Shown here: positions 33,268 to 41,945 of the stretch, in pieces
Position numbering within the stretch: the stretch's first letter is position 1
Layout of the letters: every line of letters begins with the position of its first letter
Assembly: GCA_019913005.1 (NCBI GenBank)
Contig: JAIOHL010000356.1
Coordinates: forward strand, 1 to 64,000
Reading direction: 5' to 3'
Origin: Anaerolineae bacterium
GTDB taxonomy: Bacteria > Chloroflexota > Anaerolineae > Aggregatilineales > J027
Length of the DNA stretch: 64,000 nucleotides
Notes under the pieces: generated by a model
What the model saw: the letters and a program-made list of their open reading frames with translations, nothing else
What the model was told of the DNA's origin: nothing
The model's database searches: none
Made by a program: the position numbers and the translations under genes

Positions 33268-34011
33268 ATGATCGGCACGATTCTCAACGTCATTACCGTC
33301 GCCATTGGTAGCGCTCTCGGCCTCATGATTGGTGACCGCCTCCCCAAAAATACCCAAACTTCGGTGATTACCGGACTCGGTTTAGTTACGCTATTCGTCG
33401 GCATTGATAACGCCCTGCTGACAGGCAATCCCATCATTCCTTTGATTAGCGTAGTCTTGGGGGTCATCATCGGGGAAGCCATCAATATCCAAAAAGGATT
33501 GGATAATTTTGCGAGTTGGCTTCAGGCATGGGTCGCCAAACGCAGCAAGCCGGGTCAAGAGGGTGATTTTGATTCTGCCCGTGAGCGTTTTATCAATGGC
33601 TTTGTAACCGCCAGCCTTGTTTTTTGCATCGGCCCCTTGACGTTTGTCGGCTCGATTCAAGATGGCATCTCCGGCAATTACCAGCTACTCGCTATCAAAG
33701 CCGTTTTGGATGGGTTTGCGGCGCTGGCGTTTGCAGCCTCATTGGGAATCGGGGTCAGTTTTTCGATTGTCACCATCATTGTGATTCAGGGTGGCCTTGC
33801 ACTGGTCGGTTATCTTGCCGGATCGTTTATGACCGAGGCCATGATTAATGAGATGAGTTCAGCGGGTGGCCTACTGCTGATCGGCCTCAGCTTGATTTTG
33901 CTGGATATTAAACACCCGCGTATGGCTAATTATCTGCCCGCCCTTCTCATAGCCCCGCTCATTGTCGCTGTCGGACGCTGGCTCGGCATTGATGTCTACC
34001 CGAATTTTTAA
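33268..34011 (+). CDS. DUF554 family membrane protein
   Basis: 247 residues with about seven hydrophobic segments. The start, MIGTILNVITVAIGSALGLM, and GLGLVTLFVGIDNAL, VLGVIIGEAINI and GPLTFVGSIQDG are typical of DUF554 (YdfK-like), proposed small-molecule transporters or channels. Transport substrate unknown. It stands alone between PBP1A and a HicB-like gene. Confidence 0.88.
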   Translation: MIGTILNVITVAIGSALGLMIGDRLPKNTQTSVITGLGLVTLFVGIDNALLTGNPIIPLISVVLGVIIGEAINIQKGLDNFASWLQAWVAKRSKPGQEGDFDSARERFINGFVTASLVFCIGPLTFVGSIQDGISGNYQLLAIKAVLDGFAALAFAASLGIGVSFSIVTIIVIQGGLALVGYLAGSFMTEAMINEMSSAGGLLLIGLSLILLDIKHPRMANYLPALLIAPLIVAVGRWLGIDVYPNF

Positions 34012-34059
34012 AATTTTCCTGCTACAATTACGGGTATTGGATTAATTGGAGGACTTTCA

Positions 34060-34278
34060 ATGCGAAAAGTCATCATACACCGGGCCGAAGAGGATGAGAC
34101 AGGTTATTGGGCCGAATGTCCCAGTTTGGGAGTAGTTAGTCAAGGCGAAACCATTGAAGAAACCCTTGCCAATATTCGAGAGGCAATTGATCTTTGGCTA
34201 GAGGTTGCCAAAGAATATGGCGACCCCATTCCTCCTCAAGACACCGATGAATTGTTGCCCTCCATACTCGTAATGTAA
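34060..34278 (+). CDS. Orphan HicB-like protein
   Basis: 72 residues. The HicB-like pattern is clear: VIIHRAEEDETGYWAECPSLG, VVSQGETIEETLANIREAIDLWLE. A strong GGAGG precedes the ATG. No HicA-like gene is adjacent on either side, so it is an orphan. Orphan HicB-like proteins may be leftover antitoxins, cross-neutralise other HicA toxins (one pair is 10 kb away), or have unrelated roles. Confidence 0.85.
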   Translation: MRKVIIHRAEEDETGYWAECPSLGVVSQGETIEETLANIREAIDLWLEVAKEYGDPIPPQDTDELLPSILVM

Positions 34279-34327
34279 TTCCAACCAAAATTTTATTCGT
34301 GATAATCAGGGTTATCACTAGGTAATC

Positions 34328-35332
34328 ATGACGGACACCTTAAAACACCTCCAAAAAGCCACCTGTATTGCCACCACCAATATCGCATTTGTAAAATATT
34401 GGGGGCGGATTAATGATGCCCTCCGCCTACCCATGAACGGCTCGATTTCGATGAATTTGGATTCGGCCTTCACAACGACCACCGTCGAATTTGATGAATC
34501 ATTGACCGCCGACCTATTTTCACTGGCAAACCAACCCGCCGACGCTAAACAATCTGCACGAGTGTTTAGCCATGTGGATCGCATTCGGGCTATGGCAGGT
34601 ATTCAAACACGGGCACGGGTGGCGTCGGAAAATAATTTCCCCACCGGGGCGGGCATTGCCTCATCCGCCTCTGCATTTGCCGCCCTCAGCGTTGCCACCG
34701 CCAAAGCCGCCGGATTATCGCTACCCGAACGTGAATTAACCCTCTTGGCGCGGCAAGGGTCGGGGTCGGCCTGTCGTTCCGTACCCGCCGGGTTTGTAGA
34801 ATGGCATTACGGCGAGACGAATGAAGCATCCTTTGCCGAACAAATTGCCCCGCCAGAGCATTGGGACATCCGTGATTTAATCGCCATTACCCAAACCACC
34901 CATAAAGAAGTTGGGTCAGCCGATGGCAATAAATTGGTCAGTACCAGCCCCTTTAATGAGACCCGTGTCAAATTAGCGGGGGCAAGCCTCAATATCATCC
35001 GTCGCGCGATTTTGGAAAAGAATTGGACAACTTTTGGTGAAGAGACCGAACGAGAAGCTATCCGGTTGCATGTGATTGCCATGACCTCTCAACCACCGAT
35101 TTATTATTGGAGTCCGGTGACGCTGGCAATCATCCAAGCGGTGACTGAGTGGCGACGAGATGGACTCGAAGCCTATTTTACGATTGACGCCGGAGCGAAT
35201 GTGCATGTCCTAGCCAAAGCCGAGGATGCCGACGAGGTGGAAAATCGCTTGTGGCAGCAGGAGGGGGTAAAAATTGTGTTGCATAACAAACCCGGCATGG
35301 GGGCGCAGGTTGTAGAGAGCCATCTATTTTAA
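34328..35332 (+). CDS. Diphosphomevalonate or phosphomevalonate decarboxylase
   Basis: 334 residues of the GHMP superfamily. Motifs: NIAFVKYWGRINDALRLP, NGSISMNLDS, the phosphate-binding loop PTGAGIASSASAFAAL, and GSGSACRSVPAGFVEW with the catalytic-region Asp further on. The family makes isopentenyl precursors from mevalonate. The usual YWGK is YWGR here. In some Chloroflexota a protein of this kind acts on mevalonate 5-phosphate (with isopentenyl phosphate kinase) instead of the diphosphate, so substrate is open and I give no gene symbol. No other mevalonate gene is in the window. Confidence 0.9.
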   Translation: MTDTLKHLQKATCIATTNIAFVKYWGRINDALRLPMNGSISMNLDSAFTTTTVEFDESLTADLFSLANQPADAKQSARVFSHVDRIRAMAGIQTRARVASENNFPTGAGIASSASAFAALSVATAKAAGLSLPERELTLLARQGSGSACRSVPAGFVEWHYGETNEASFAEQIAPPEHWDIRDLIAITQTTHKEVGSADGNKLVSTSPFNETRVKLAGASLNIIRRAILEKNWTTFGEETEREAIRLHVIAMTSQPPIYYWSPVTLAIIQAVTEWRRDGLEAYFTIDAGANVHVLAKAEDADEVENRLWQQEGVKIVLHNKPGMGAQVVESHLF

Positions 35333-35595
35333 GTTGACAGCACAAGAGGGTGTTTCTTGTAAGTTCGTCTATAGAACCTGCGAATCCCAAATACTGCAAA
35401 TCCAACACTTAGGGAAAAGGGACATACTGCCAATAAGGCGGCTATTTTATCACCCATATAGATTGGAATGCCTTGACAAGTCCCATCGGGTTGTACAACA
35501 CATACATCGTCCCAACTTACAATTAGCGTTCTCCCTTCAATAAAGATGTAGAGAGCTAATAAGCCAAAGCAGATTGCTAAAGCGAAAAATATCAT
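35329..35595 (-). CDS. Small two-TM membrane protein
   Basis: 88 residues. TM1 (IFFALAICFGLLALYIFIEG) and TM2 (KIAALLAVCPFSLSVGFAVF) flank a short loop with two Cys (DDVCVVQPDGTCQG) that could form a disulfide outside the membrane. The tail is basic (RRFYRRTYKK). It converges on the decarboxylase gene with a 4-nt overlap. No family recognised. Confidence 0.55.
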   Translation of the reverse strand: MIFFALAICFGLLALYIFIEGRTLIVSWDDVCVVQPDGTCQGIPIYMGDKIAALLAVCPFSLSVGFAVFGIRRFYRRTYKKHPLVLST

Positions 35596-35681
35596 GTAAC
35601 CGGTTATGATTTTTCTCAGTATACCAATCGTCCAATGTTCTGTCTTTTAACACGATTATACGCTGGATGGCGATTGTCTAC

Positions 35682-35710
35682 TTGACCCGCCGCCTATCTC
35701 TAGTTAAAAT
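35682..35710 (+). promoter_or_regulatory. Promoter of tRNA-Leu
   Basis: TTGACC (35682-35687), 17-nt spacer, TAAAAT (35705-35710). Start of transcription would be about 8 nt before the tRNA. Confidence 0.8.
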
Positions 35711-35724
35711 GCGTAAGCACACAA

Positions 35725-35805
35725 GGGGCAGTGGCGAAATGGCAAACGCAGCAGTCTTAAAAACTGCGGAGGAAACTCTTGTGGGTTCGACTCCCACCTG
35801 CCCTA
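35725..35805 (+). tRNA. tRNA-Leu(UAA)
   Basis: Acceptor GGGGCAG pairs with CTGCCCT (G1-U72 wobble), discriminator A. The anticodon stem GCAGT/ACTGC encloses loop CTTAAAA with anticodon TAA. A long variable arm and T arm GTGGG-TTCGACT-CCCAC follow. CCA is not encoded. It reads UUA codons. Confidence 0.93.
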
Positions 35806-35847
35806 CATCGTAGATTAAATGGAAAATTTTATAAATGTTACAATCCG

Positions 35848-35881
35848 CCTGATTCAAAAGTGATTTGAGTCGGGTTTTTTT
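35848..35881 (+). terminator. Terminator after tRNA-Leu
   Basis: CCTGATTCAA pairs with TTGAGTCGGG (two G-U pairs), followed by seven T. Confidence 0.8.
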
Positions 35882-35998
35882 GTTTAAAATGGACTTCACA
35901 TTTGCTAGGGTTTGGTTACATTAGATACTTTGTACAGGGATTCACGAAACTAGCGCGTCTTTGTCTGCGTAGACTACTAATAGATATAGGAGTAAAGG

Positions 35999-38203
35999 AT
36001 GGCTGGTAAGAGCTATGATCTCTGGCTGAGAGCAACCCGCGACAATCTGAAAGACCTTTACAGTTTCATGGCAGCAGTCAGCGCGGCCCTCAATCTCGAC
36101 GAAAAGACTCACTTCGATATTGAACTCGCCAGCGAAGAAGCAATTACCAACATCATGTCCCATGCCTATCAAGGTGATGAAGAGGGTCGAATTTTTATGC
36201 GGCTCACCCAGATGAATGGCGAGATTCGTCTCGTGATTCAAGATTGGGGCAAGCCTTTCGACCCAGAAGCCATTCCCGATTACGACCCCCACGCCCCCAT
36301 TGAAGGGCGCATTAAAGGTGGGATGGGAATGCACTTCATGCGTACCTTGATGGACAACGTAGACTATAAATTTGATGGAGCGAACGGAACTACATTGACG
36401 ATGACAAAGATTTTGGACTTAGACGCGCTTCGGGGTGCTCCCCAACCCGAAATCGAACGCGAATTACTGGTTTTTGAGGAGGTCGGTTGGGCGTTGACCA
36501 ATGCCCGCGATGTAGACGACCTGCTCAATTTGATTGTGGACAAACTGCGTCAAGTGGTAGATGCGGATCGTGGCACGTTGTATTTGATGGATGAGCAGAC
36601 AGGTGAGCTAGTCTCCAAAGTACTGCATGATGATACAGGCCGCCTCACCGAAATCCGCCTGAAAATGGGGCAGGGTATCGCGGGGCATGTGGCCCAAACA
36701 GGCGAAACCGTCAACGTTTTTTCGACCAAAGACAACCCCTATTTTGCCAAATCCTTTGACCAAGCATCCGGCTATGTCACCCGCAATATGATTTGCACCC
36801 CCATGCGTGATGGCCGACGCCGCGTCATCGGGGTGATTCAGCTACTCAATAAATTAAATGGCGTATTCACTCCCCGCGATGAAACCATCCTCAAGGTGCT
36901 GGCCTCCGAAGCTGCCATTGCCATCGAAAATGCCCGACTGCTGGCATCGGAACAATCCAAACGTGAATTGGCCGATACCTTGCGCGAAATCACCGCGATT
37001 ATCAACAGCACGCTCGAACTGCAAGAAGTGTTGGATTTGATGTTACAGGAATTGGAGCGGGTACTACCCTTTGACGGCGGGGCCATTTTGTTGACCGATG
37101 GCGAGGATATGGTCATTCGGGCCATTCGGGGCTATGCCGATCAAGAGAACAGCGACACTTTAGAATCCCGTCTTTTTAAAACATCAGAAAATGTCTTATT
37201 TCAAGAAATGATATCGACATGGGAGCCGATTATTATCCCGGATGTGGAGCAAGACCCGCGTTGGATAAAAATTAGCACCACCGCTGGGATGCACAGTTGG
37301 ATGGGTGTACCGCTCATTGTGGAAGATCGTGTCATCGGGGAATTGGGGATTACCAGTCGCCAGATCAATTTTTATGCCGATGAACACGCTGAGGTAGCAC
37401 AGGCTTTTGCCAACCAAGCCGCCGCCTCGATTGAACGCGCCCGCCTCTATCAACAAACGATTTTGCAGGCCCGTCTGCAACAAGAGGTTGAGACCGCCAA
37501 GAAAATCCAAACCAGCTTTTTGCCAGAATTCGCGCCAAGCTACCCCGGTTGGGATATTGCCGCCAGTTGGCAACCTGCCCAAGAGGTCGCGGGCGATTTT
37601 TATGACTTTTTTAACCTACCAGATGGTCGAATTGGTTTCGTAGTAGCGGATGTGTGCGGCAAGGGCATTCCAGCAGCCTTGTTTATGGCCCTTTCGCGCA
37701 CCATCTTCCGTGTCTTGGCGATGTCATCGGAGGACACTCCCGACCAACTACTACATGAGGTCAATAATCAGATTCGCGCTGATAATCGGGCTAATTTGTT
37801 CGTCACGCTGTTTTATGGGGTATTGGACCCGCTCAATGGTGAACTGCATTACTGCAATGGGGGTCATAATCCCCCCGTCTTTGTCGGAAACGACGGAAGT
37901 TATAAAATGATAGAAGCTGGCGGGACGGCGCTCGGCATTTTTGCTAACGTCCCATATCGAGCCGAAAAATTAACTTTACAACCGGGCGATGTCTTAGTCA
38001 CCTATACAGACGGCGTGACGGAGGCCATCAACCGCGATGAATTTGAATATGGCGAAGAAAACCTGATGGAGTGTATCTATCGCAATCGCCACTATACAGC
38101 GCAGGAAATCTCGCTGGCAATCGCTACCGATGTTTATACTTTTTCGCACGGCCTGCCCCCAGCTGACGATGCGACCATCGTGGTGATTAAGCGCAGCGAA
38201 TAA
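35999..38203 (+). CDS. Fused anti-sigma-type ATPase, two GAF domains and PP2C phosphatase
   Basis: 734 residues. Residues 1-140 form an RsbW/SpoIIAB-like HATPase domain (ELASEEAITNIMSHAY N-box, GGMGMHFMRTLMDNVDY). GAF1 is at about 155-310 and GAF2 at about 330-485. A short coiled linker (RLQQEVETAKKIQTSFLP) leads to a SpoIIE/RsbU-type PP2C domain (about 515-734) with metal-binding VADVCGKGIPAALFMA and YTDGVTEA. It joins a kinase-like switch and its opposing phosphatase in one soluble chain, gated by two sensor domains. Partner anti-anti-sigma and sigma factors are not in the window. AGGAG and AAAGG lie upstream of the ATG. Confidence 0.9.
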   Translation: MAGKSYDLWLRATRDNLKDLYSFMAAVSAALNLDEKTHFDIELASEEAITNIMSHAYQGDEEGRIFMRLTQMNGEIRLVIQDWGKPFDPEAIPDYDPHAPIEGRIKGGMGMHFMRTLMDNVDYKFDGANGTTLTMTKILDLDALRGAPQPEIERELLVFEEVGWALTNARDVDDLLNLIVDKLRQVVDADRGTLYLMDEQTGELVSKVLHDDTGRLTEIRLKMGQGIAGHVAQTGETVNVFSTKDNPYFAKSFDQASGYVTRNMICTPMRDGRRRVIGVIQLLNKLNGVFTPRDETILKVLASEAAIAIENARLLASEQSKRELADTLREITAIINSTLELQEVLDLMLQELERVLPFDGGAILLTDGEDMVIRAIRGYADQENSDTLESRLFKTSENVLFQEMISTWEPIIIPDVEQDPRWIKISTTAGMHSWMGVPLIVEDRVIGELGITSRQINFYADEHAEVAQAFANQAAASIERARLYQQTILQARLQQEVETAKKIQTSFLPEFAPSYPGWDIAASWQPAQEVAGDFYDFFNLPDGRIGFVVADVCGKGIPAALFMALSRTIFRVLAMSSEDTPDQLLHEVNNQIRADNRANLFVTLFYGVLDPLNGELHYCNGGHNPPVFVGNDGSYKMIEAGGTALGIFANVPYRAEKLTLQPGDVLVTYTDGVTEAINRDEFEYGEENLMECIYRNRHYTAQEISLAIATDVYTFSHGLPPADDATIVVIKRSE

Positions 38204-38245
38204 TCAAAAATCTATTTACCCAAACAAAGGCAGGTAAAAATCCCC

Positions 38246-40000
38246 ATGTCTGCTGTTACATCTTCTGTCCCAAGCGACCTTGATATTGCACAAGCCGCCA
38301 CGCTCCAACCCATCCTCAAAATTGCCGATTTACTTGGCCTAAATGAGGATGACCTCGATCTATATGGTAAATACAAAGCCAAAGTCCATCTCGATGTCCT
38401 AAAACGCTTCAAAGATCGCCCGCAAGGCAAATACGTTGAAGTCACCGCCATTACCCCTACCCCGTTGGGCGAAGGCAAAACAACCACCTCGGTTGGCCTG
38501 ACCCAAGCCCTCGGCCAGTTGGGGCGCAACGCCATTGTCTGTCTGCGTCAACCCAGTCAGGGGCCAACCTTTGGAATAAAGGGGGGGGCTGCCGGGGGTG
38601 GTTATAGCCAAGTCATCCCGATGGAAGATTTTAATTTACACCTGACGGGGGATATTCACGCCATCAGCGCCGCCCATAATCTTGTGGCCGCCGCCATTGA
38701 CTCCCGCATCTTCCACGAGAGCACCCGTACTGATGAGCAGCTTGCCAAACAGGGCCTGACCCGTCTGGATATTGACCCCTACAACATCACATGGAATCGT
38801 GTGGTGGATGTCAATGACCGCGTGCTCCGCAATGTCATTGTCGGTTTGGGGCCACACGCCGATGGTCTCCCACGTCAAACGGGCTATGACATCACCGTCG
38901 CCAGCGAAATAATGGCGATTTTGGCCCTCTCCACCAGCCTGCAAGATTTACGGCAGCGGGTCGGGCGGGTTGTGATTGGCACCAATCGCGCAGGCAAACC
39001 TATCACGCTTGAAGATATGAAGGTGGCAGGCGCGGTCACTGTCTTGATGAAAGACACCATCATGCCAAACTTGCTGCAAACCCTTGAGGGGCAGGCGGCC
39101 TTTATCCATGCTGGCCCCTTCGCCAATATCGCACACGGCAACAGCAGCGTGATTGCCGACCAAATCGCCCTCCGTTTGGGTGAATATGTCGTGACAGAAA
39201 GCGGTTTCGGTTCAGACATGGGCATGGAAAAATTCTTCGACATCAAATGTCGGGTCAGCGGCCTGATTCCTCATTGTGTGGTACTGGTCAGCACCATCCG
39301 CGCCATGAAGATGCACGGCGGCGGGCCAAAAGTGACTCCCGGCAAGAAATTGGACAAAGCCTATCTGGAAGAAAATCTGCAACTGCTCGAAGCGGGTGCG
39401 GTCAATATGGTGGCGCATATCGAAATTGCTCGTAAATTCGGTGTGCCCGTCGTAGTTGCCGTTAATCGCTTTACGCAAGACACCCCTGCCGAGGTTGCAC
39501 TGGTGAAGAAAATTGCCGAGGCCGCTGGTGCCCATGCCGCGATTGCGACCAATCATTGGGCCGAAGGCGGTAAAGGGGCGTTGGAACTCGCCGAAGCCGT
39601 TGAAGATGCCGCCAATCAACCCAGTGACTTCCGTTTCCTCTATCCGCTGGACATCCCGATTAAAGACAAAATCCGCACGCTGGCCCGTGAGGTTTATGGG
39701 GCGGATGATGTCTCGTTTGACCCGAAGGCCGAGGAGCAAATCGAAGCGTATGAAGCGAATGGCTTTGGCGGTCTGCCCATTTGTATGGCGAAAACCCACC
39801 TCAGCCTCAGCCACAATCCTGATTGGAAAGGCCGTCCGACAGGTTATACCTTCCCCATTCGTGAAGTGCGGGCCAGCGTTGGCGCAGGCTTCATATACCC
39901 CATCGCGGGTGAGATGCGCACCATGCCCGGCCTGAGCCTAAAACCCGCCTATATGAGCGTGGACATTGACGAAAATGGTCGAGTCATGGGTTTGTTCTAA
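38246..40000 (+). CDS. fhs: Formate--tetrahydrofolate ligase
   Basis: 584 residues, normal for the monofunctional bacterial enzyme, which makes 10-formyl-THF from formate, THF and ATP. Visible: the ATP-binding loop [46 protein letters not shown], and [19 protein letters not shown]. It starts 42 nt after the regulator gene above and is followed after 3 nt by a DUF6624-like gene. It feeds one-carbon units to purine and methyl metabolism, or the methyl branch of the Wood-Ljungdahl pathway if that is present elsewhere. Confidence 0.97.
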   Translation: MSAVTSSVPSDLDIAQAATLQPILKIADLLGLNEDDLDLYGKYKAKVHLDVLKRFKDRPQGKYVEVTAITPTPLGEGKTTTSVGLTQALGQLGRNAIVCLRQPSQGPTFGIKGGAAGGGYSQVIPMEDFNLHLTGDIHAISAAHNLVAAAIDSRIFHESTRTDEQLAKQGLTRLDIDPYNITWNRVVDVNDRVLRNVIVGLGPHADGLPRQTGYDITVASEIMAILALSTSLQDLRQRVGRVVIGTNRAGKPITLEDMKVAGAVTVLMKDTIMPNLLQTLEGQAAFIHAGPFANIAHGNSSVIADQIALRLGEYVVTESGFGSDMGMEKFFDIKCRVSGLIPHCVVLVSTIRAMKMHGGGPKVTPGKKLDKAYLEENLQLLEAGAVNMVAHIEIARKFGVPVVVAVNRFTQDTPAEVALVKKIAEAAGAHAAIATNHWAEGGKGALELAEAVEDAANQPSDFRFLYPLDIPIKDKIRTLAREVYGADDVSFDPKAEEQIEAYEANGFGGLPICMAKTHLSLSHNPDWKGRPTGYTFPIREVRASVGAGFIYPIAGEMRTMPGLSLKPAYMSVDIDENGRVMGLF

Positions 40001-40003
40001 ACG

Positions 40004-40555
40004 ATGAATGACGAACTCCGGCTTCTATTTGAGACCGATCAGGCCGAACGGACAGATCACCCTCCGTATGGGACGCCGGAGTATTGGGCGCTGCGTGAAC
40101 GAGATCGTCTGCGGCGGGTGCGTGTGATGGAAATCATCGCGTCCGACGGCTGTACAACCGCTGAAGATTTTTATCACGCGGCGCTTATCTTTCAACACGG
40201 GGATGCACTTGAAGAAATCGCACAGGCCCATCAACTAGCGAAACAAAGTGCTGATTTAGGCCATACCTCGGCCCGTTGGTTGGCGGCGGCTTCACTTGAC
40301 CGTTGGTTAATGTATCAAGGCCAGCCGCAGAAATTCGGCACCCAGTTTGTCCCAGATGGCAAACGCCATCGCCTGTGTGATGTTGACCCCTCAACTACCA
40401 ATGCCGAACGCGCTAGATGGGATGTGCCAACGCTCGCTGAACAATTGGAACGGGCGGAAGAACTCAACCGGAACGGCGAACCCATGCCGCCGATGGATGA
40501 CGCACCCCAATGGCTTAAAGATGCTGTTCGACGCTGGGAAAGCACAGAATCCTAA
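40004..40555 (+). CDS. DUF6624-like protein
   Basis: 183 residues, soluble, mostly helical. The pattern DQAERTD at the N-terminus, a run with HAALIFQHGD, then ALDR-like AASLDRWLMYQGQPQKFGTQF and a final DVDPSTTNAERARWDVPTL resembles DUF6624. Function of that family is unknown. It begins 3 nt after fhs, so it is probably co-transcribed. Confidence 0.65.
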   Translation: MNDELRLLFETDQAERTDHPPYGTPEYWALRERDRLRRVRVMEIIASDGCTTAEDFYHAALIFQHGDALEEIAQAHQLAKQSADLGHTSARWLAAASLDRWLMYQGQPQKFGTQFVPDGKRHRLCDVDPSTTNAERARWDVPTLAEQLERAEELNRNGEPMPPMDDAPQWLKDAVRRWESTES

Positions 40556-40608
40556 CTCTATGTTATGATTGGGGTGCAGCGTCAAAATCTTCTTTAAGGG
40601 TGAATGTC

Positions 40609-41883
40609 ATGCCAGATGTAAACCAATTAGTCGAAAAGGCTATCACTGCTTATAAAGCCAAGCAAAAATCACAGGCCCGTGAATTATTGATGCAAGCCGT
40701 TGATATGGACGATAAACATGAACAGGCATGGTTGTGGCTGAGTGCAGTCGTGGACTCAGTGGAAGATCAGCAGGTCTGTTTAGAAAATGTGCTGACCATC
40801 AACCCCAAAAATGATCGCGCCCGTAAAGGTCTGGAAGAACTTTATAAAAAACAAGGCAAGTCCATGCCACCCCAGTTTGCCAACCCCGGTGGAGCACAAC
40901 AATCCTCATCTCCACTGGGAAGCGGTTGGGATGCGGTGGATGACAGTTGGGGAGCGGTCAATGCTTCCAGTAGCGGTACATCTAATCGTAGTAACCCCTT
41001 TGATGGAACAGGCTTTGATGCCAACCCGTGGGGATCAGATGCAAATGACGCCCTCTATGGGGCAGCAGTCAGTCCGGACGCCCCCGCCACTAGTGTCGAA
41101 TGGAACAAGGGTGGCGATAAATCGGCCTATGGCTCTGGACGGCAGGTCGCGCAACCGAGTTCGGATGAATATGACCAGTGGCTCGCCAGCCTCAATTTAG
41201 GACAAGGGCCTTCTAGCACACCTAATGCCACTCCAACACCGCCTCCGCCACCCGCCCCAAGCCCTTGGAATTCTACAGCCACACCAACACCCCCAACCAG
41301 CGCATTTTCATTTGATGAAGACGATCTTTCGAGCAATCTAGATGCCGCTGTCCGTTCGGAGGGGCCAAAGAAGAAGGACAGTGATCCATTTGGCGGGACC
41401 TCAGCTTTTGCGGACGATTCGGATGCACATTCGCCCTTTGATTTTGGCACCCCTCCCCAAAAAACCTCTGGTCGCGCCGCAGAACCTATTGAGCCATTTC
41501 AAGTGACCACCCGCCTCTCTGACTTCTCAGAAGACACAGACCGACGTACCTCCTTTTTTGATGACGAGCCGCCCTCCATCTTTGGCGATGAAGATGACCC
41601 CTTTGGAGCAGGCACGGGCTTCGGCTTTGATGACGATGACCCGTTTGCAGGTATCAATGAAAATATACCCGCCGCCTCTAGCAAGCCTGCCAAGAAGAAA
41701 GAGAAGAAACCCAATTCCCGCAAACCGACCATCTCCGCCGAAGAAGCCATGTATTATGCGGCGATTCCGGCGGACATCACGGCCAAAGCTAAAAGCGGCG
41801 GTCAGGGAATGTTGATGTTGAGCACCTTAATGTTGCTGATTCTCAATATTGCAGCGGTGATTGGTCTGGTAATGAGCCTATAA
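40609..41883 (+). CDS. TPR protein with disordered acidic linker and C-terminal TM anchor
   Basis: 424 residues from ATG 40609 (AAGGG 8 nt upstream). TPR-like helices cover residues 5-85 (AITAYKAKQKSQARELLMQAV, ENVLTINPKNDRARKGLEELYK). About 270 residues of low-complexity Asp/Ser/Pro/Phe-rich sequence follow, with repeated short acidic-aromatic motifs (DPFGGTSAF, DDPFGAGTGF, DDDPFAGI), then a KKKEKKP basic patch and a single C-terminal TM (LMLSTLMLLILNIAAVIGLVM). It looks like a tail-anchored cytoplasmic scaffold. The short DPF-like motifs may bind a partner repeatedly. Confidence 0.75.
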   Translation: MPDVNQLVEKAITAYKAKQKSQARELLMQAVDMDDKHEQAWLWLSAVVDSVEDQQVCLENVLTINPKNDRARKGLEELYKKQGKSMPPQFANPGGAQQSSSPLGSGWDAVDDSWGAVNASSSGTSNRSNPFDGTGFDANPWGSDANDALYGAAVSPDAPATSVEWNKGGDKSAYGSGRQVAQPSSDEYDQWLASLNLGQGPSSTPNATPTPPPPPAPSPWNSTATPTPPTSAFSFDEDDLSSNLDAAVRSEGPKKKDSDPFGGTSAFADDSDAHSPFDFGTPPQKTSGRAAEPIEPFQVTTRLSDFSEDTDRRTSFFDDEPPSIFGDEDDPFGAGTGFGFDDDDPFAGINENIPAASSKPAKKKEKKPNSRKPTISAEEAMYYAAIPADITAKAKSGGQGMLMLSTLMLLILNIAAVIGLVMSL

Positions 41884-41901
41884 AAATCCACAATGGAAAG
41901 A

Positions 41902-41936
41902 AAAAGGGCGACCCACTACTGGTATCGCCTTTTTTG
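41902..41936. terminator. Bidirectional terminator between converging genes
   Basis: AAAAAGGGCGA and ATCGCCTTTTTT arms lie between the TPR gene and the end of leuS, with A and T runs on the two sides. Confidence 0.75.
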
Positions 41937-41945
41937 TTCGTAGGA

